Positions 6,743-6,933 of a stretch of DNA of 6,933 nt are shown piece after piece. A program made the translations under genes and the position numbers. Position 1 is the first letter of the stretch. The number at the start of each line of letters is the position of its first letter. This DNA comes from Clostridia bacterium (GTDB taxonomy: Bacteria; Bacillota; Clostridia; DUPQ01): contig JAQVAJ010000081.1 in NCBI GenBank assembly GCA_028690885.1, forward strand, positions 1 to 6,933, read 5' to 3'. The notes beneath the pieces were generated by a model. It was not told the DNA's origin. It ran no database searches and saw only the letters and a program-made list of their open reading frames with translations.

Positions 6743-6746
6743 CTCC
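6743..6746 (-). promoter_or_regulatory. Ribosome binding site GGAG fixing the glycosyltransferase start
   Basis: The minus strand reads GGAG-ATGATT-ATG, a 6-base spacer before the ATG at 6736. The in-frame ATG at 6742 directly abuts the site and the TTG at 6748 overlaps it, so both are less likely starts. Confidence 0.7.
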
Positions 6747-6774
6747 AATTAACATCTTTAATTAAGTCATTATT

Positions 6775-6803
6775 ATTATATATTAATAAAATAACATATG
6801 CAA
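6775..6803 (-). promoter_or_regulatory. Candidate sigma-A promoter for the glycosyltransferase
   Basis: On the minus strand TTGCAT (6803-6798, 3 of 6 matches to TTGACA), a 17-base spacer, and a perfect TATAAT (6780-6775). The predicted start is near 6768, giving a leader of about 30 bases before the ATG at 6736. The -10 and spacing are ideal and the -35 is poor; the AT-rich background makes a chance match possible. Confidence 0.45.
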
Positions 6804-6830
6804 TTAAAATAATATGTTGTAAATACAATC

Positions 6831-6848
6831 AAACTATTACAATAGTTT
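6831..6848. repeat. Perfect 8-bp inverted repeat over the stop codon of the upstream gene
   Basis: On the plus strand AAACTATT, AC, AATAGTTT: the arms are exact reverse complements with a 2-base centre, which would fold as 7 pairs with a 4-base loop. The stop codon of the upstream gene (6837-6839) lies within it. It contains only two G/C pairs and is followed on the minus strand by a mixed T-rich stretch, so it is at best a weak terminator. Confidence 0.35.
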
Positions 6849-6933
6849 CCTTAATTTTCTATACTCATTCTTTAAAACGGGATAAAGTGATTTATATATT
6901 TCATAATACTTATTATATTGATTAGCCTTATTC
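6837..6933 (-). CDS. C-terminal end of an unidentified protein, possibly FGGY-family sugar kinase
   Basis: One frame is open from the right edge to a TAA at 6839-6837 and gives 31 complete codons; the other two minus-strand frames were not favoured (one stops at once). The tail contains YYEIYKSLYPVLKNEYRKL. The pattern of a tyrosine-rich helix with LYPxLK followed by a basic/leucine helix recalls the extreme C-terminus of FGGY carbohydrate kinases such as xylulokinases, which phosphorylate sugars or polyols in the cytoplasm. The stretch is short and free of catalytic motifs, so the family call is tentative, while the coding status is better supported by the ribosome-scale gap and new promoter that follow. 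Nearly all of the gene lies outside the window. Confidence 0.5.
   Translation of the reverse strand, partial: NKANQYNKYYEIYKSLYPVLKNEYRKLRKLL

Noticed and set aside
6737..6748. TTG at 6748 or ATG at 6742 as the glycosyltransferase start
   Set aside because: Both overlap or abut the GGAG that is correctly spaced for the ATG at 6736.
1..6933. CRISPR array, tRNA, rRNA, riboswitch, or defence system
   Set aside because: No regularly spaced direct repeats, no cloverleaf or conserved RNA motif seen by eye, and all long frames belong to glycan, lipoprotein or IS families.

Overview
The window is AT-rich and every supportable gene lies on the minus strand, so transcription runs from high to low coordinates. 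The codon use, strong GGAG-type ribosome binding sites, a Pro/Thr-linked lipoprotein and the protein families suggest a low-GC Bacillota, most likely a Clostridia member. That is an inference from style and family, not a taxonomic identification.

Layout in transcription order: (1) the last 31 codons of a gene that enters from the right edge, possibly an FGGY-type sugar kinase; (2) a short AT-rich intergenic region with a candidate promoter; (3) a complete GT4-type glycosyltransferase; (4) a 134-codon N-terminal remnant of an IS transposase that overlaps the glycosyltransferase stop by 8 bases; (5) an intergenic region of about 125 bases with a second candidate promoter and a perfect inverted repeat; (6) a DUF4015-type putative glycoside hydrolase lipoprotein; (7) a GlmU-like sugar-1-phosphate nucleotidyltransferase; (8) a phosphoglucomutase/phosphomannomutase; (9) a GalE-like NAD-dependent sugar epimerase; (10) the first 76 codons of a GtrA-family membrane protein that leaves through the left edge.

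Genes 6 to 10 are packed with gaps of 9 and 1 bases or overlaps of 8 bases, so they look like one translationally coupled operon. A simple reading is a glycopolymer supply module. The mutase makes sugar-1-phosphate, the nucleotidyltransferase activates it to an NDP-sugar, the epimerase inverts C4 (or does a related conversion), and GtrA helps move a lipid-linked sugar across the membrane. The surface lipoprotein would act on the exported polymer outside, and the upstream glycosyltransferase would build it inside. The exact sugar cannot be read from the sequence.

I do not see a clearly new defence, CRISPR or RNA system. The points most worth checking are the transposase remnant held in translational overlap with a biosynthetic gene, the GlmU-like enzyme with an altered sugar-site motif and no acetyltransferase domain, and the external hydrolase placed first in a nucleotide-sugar operon. 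No stretch over 300 bases lacks a gene.
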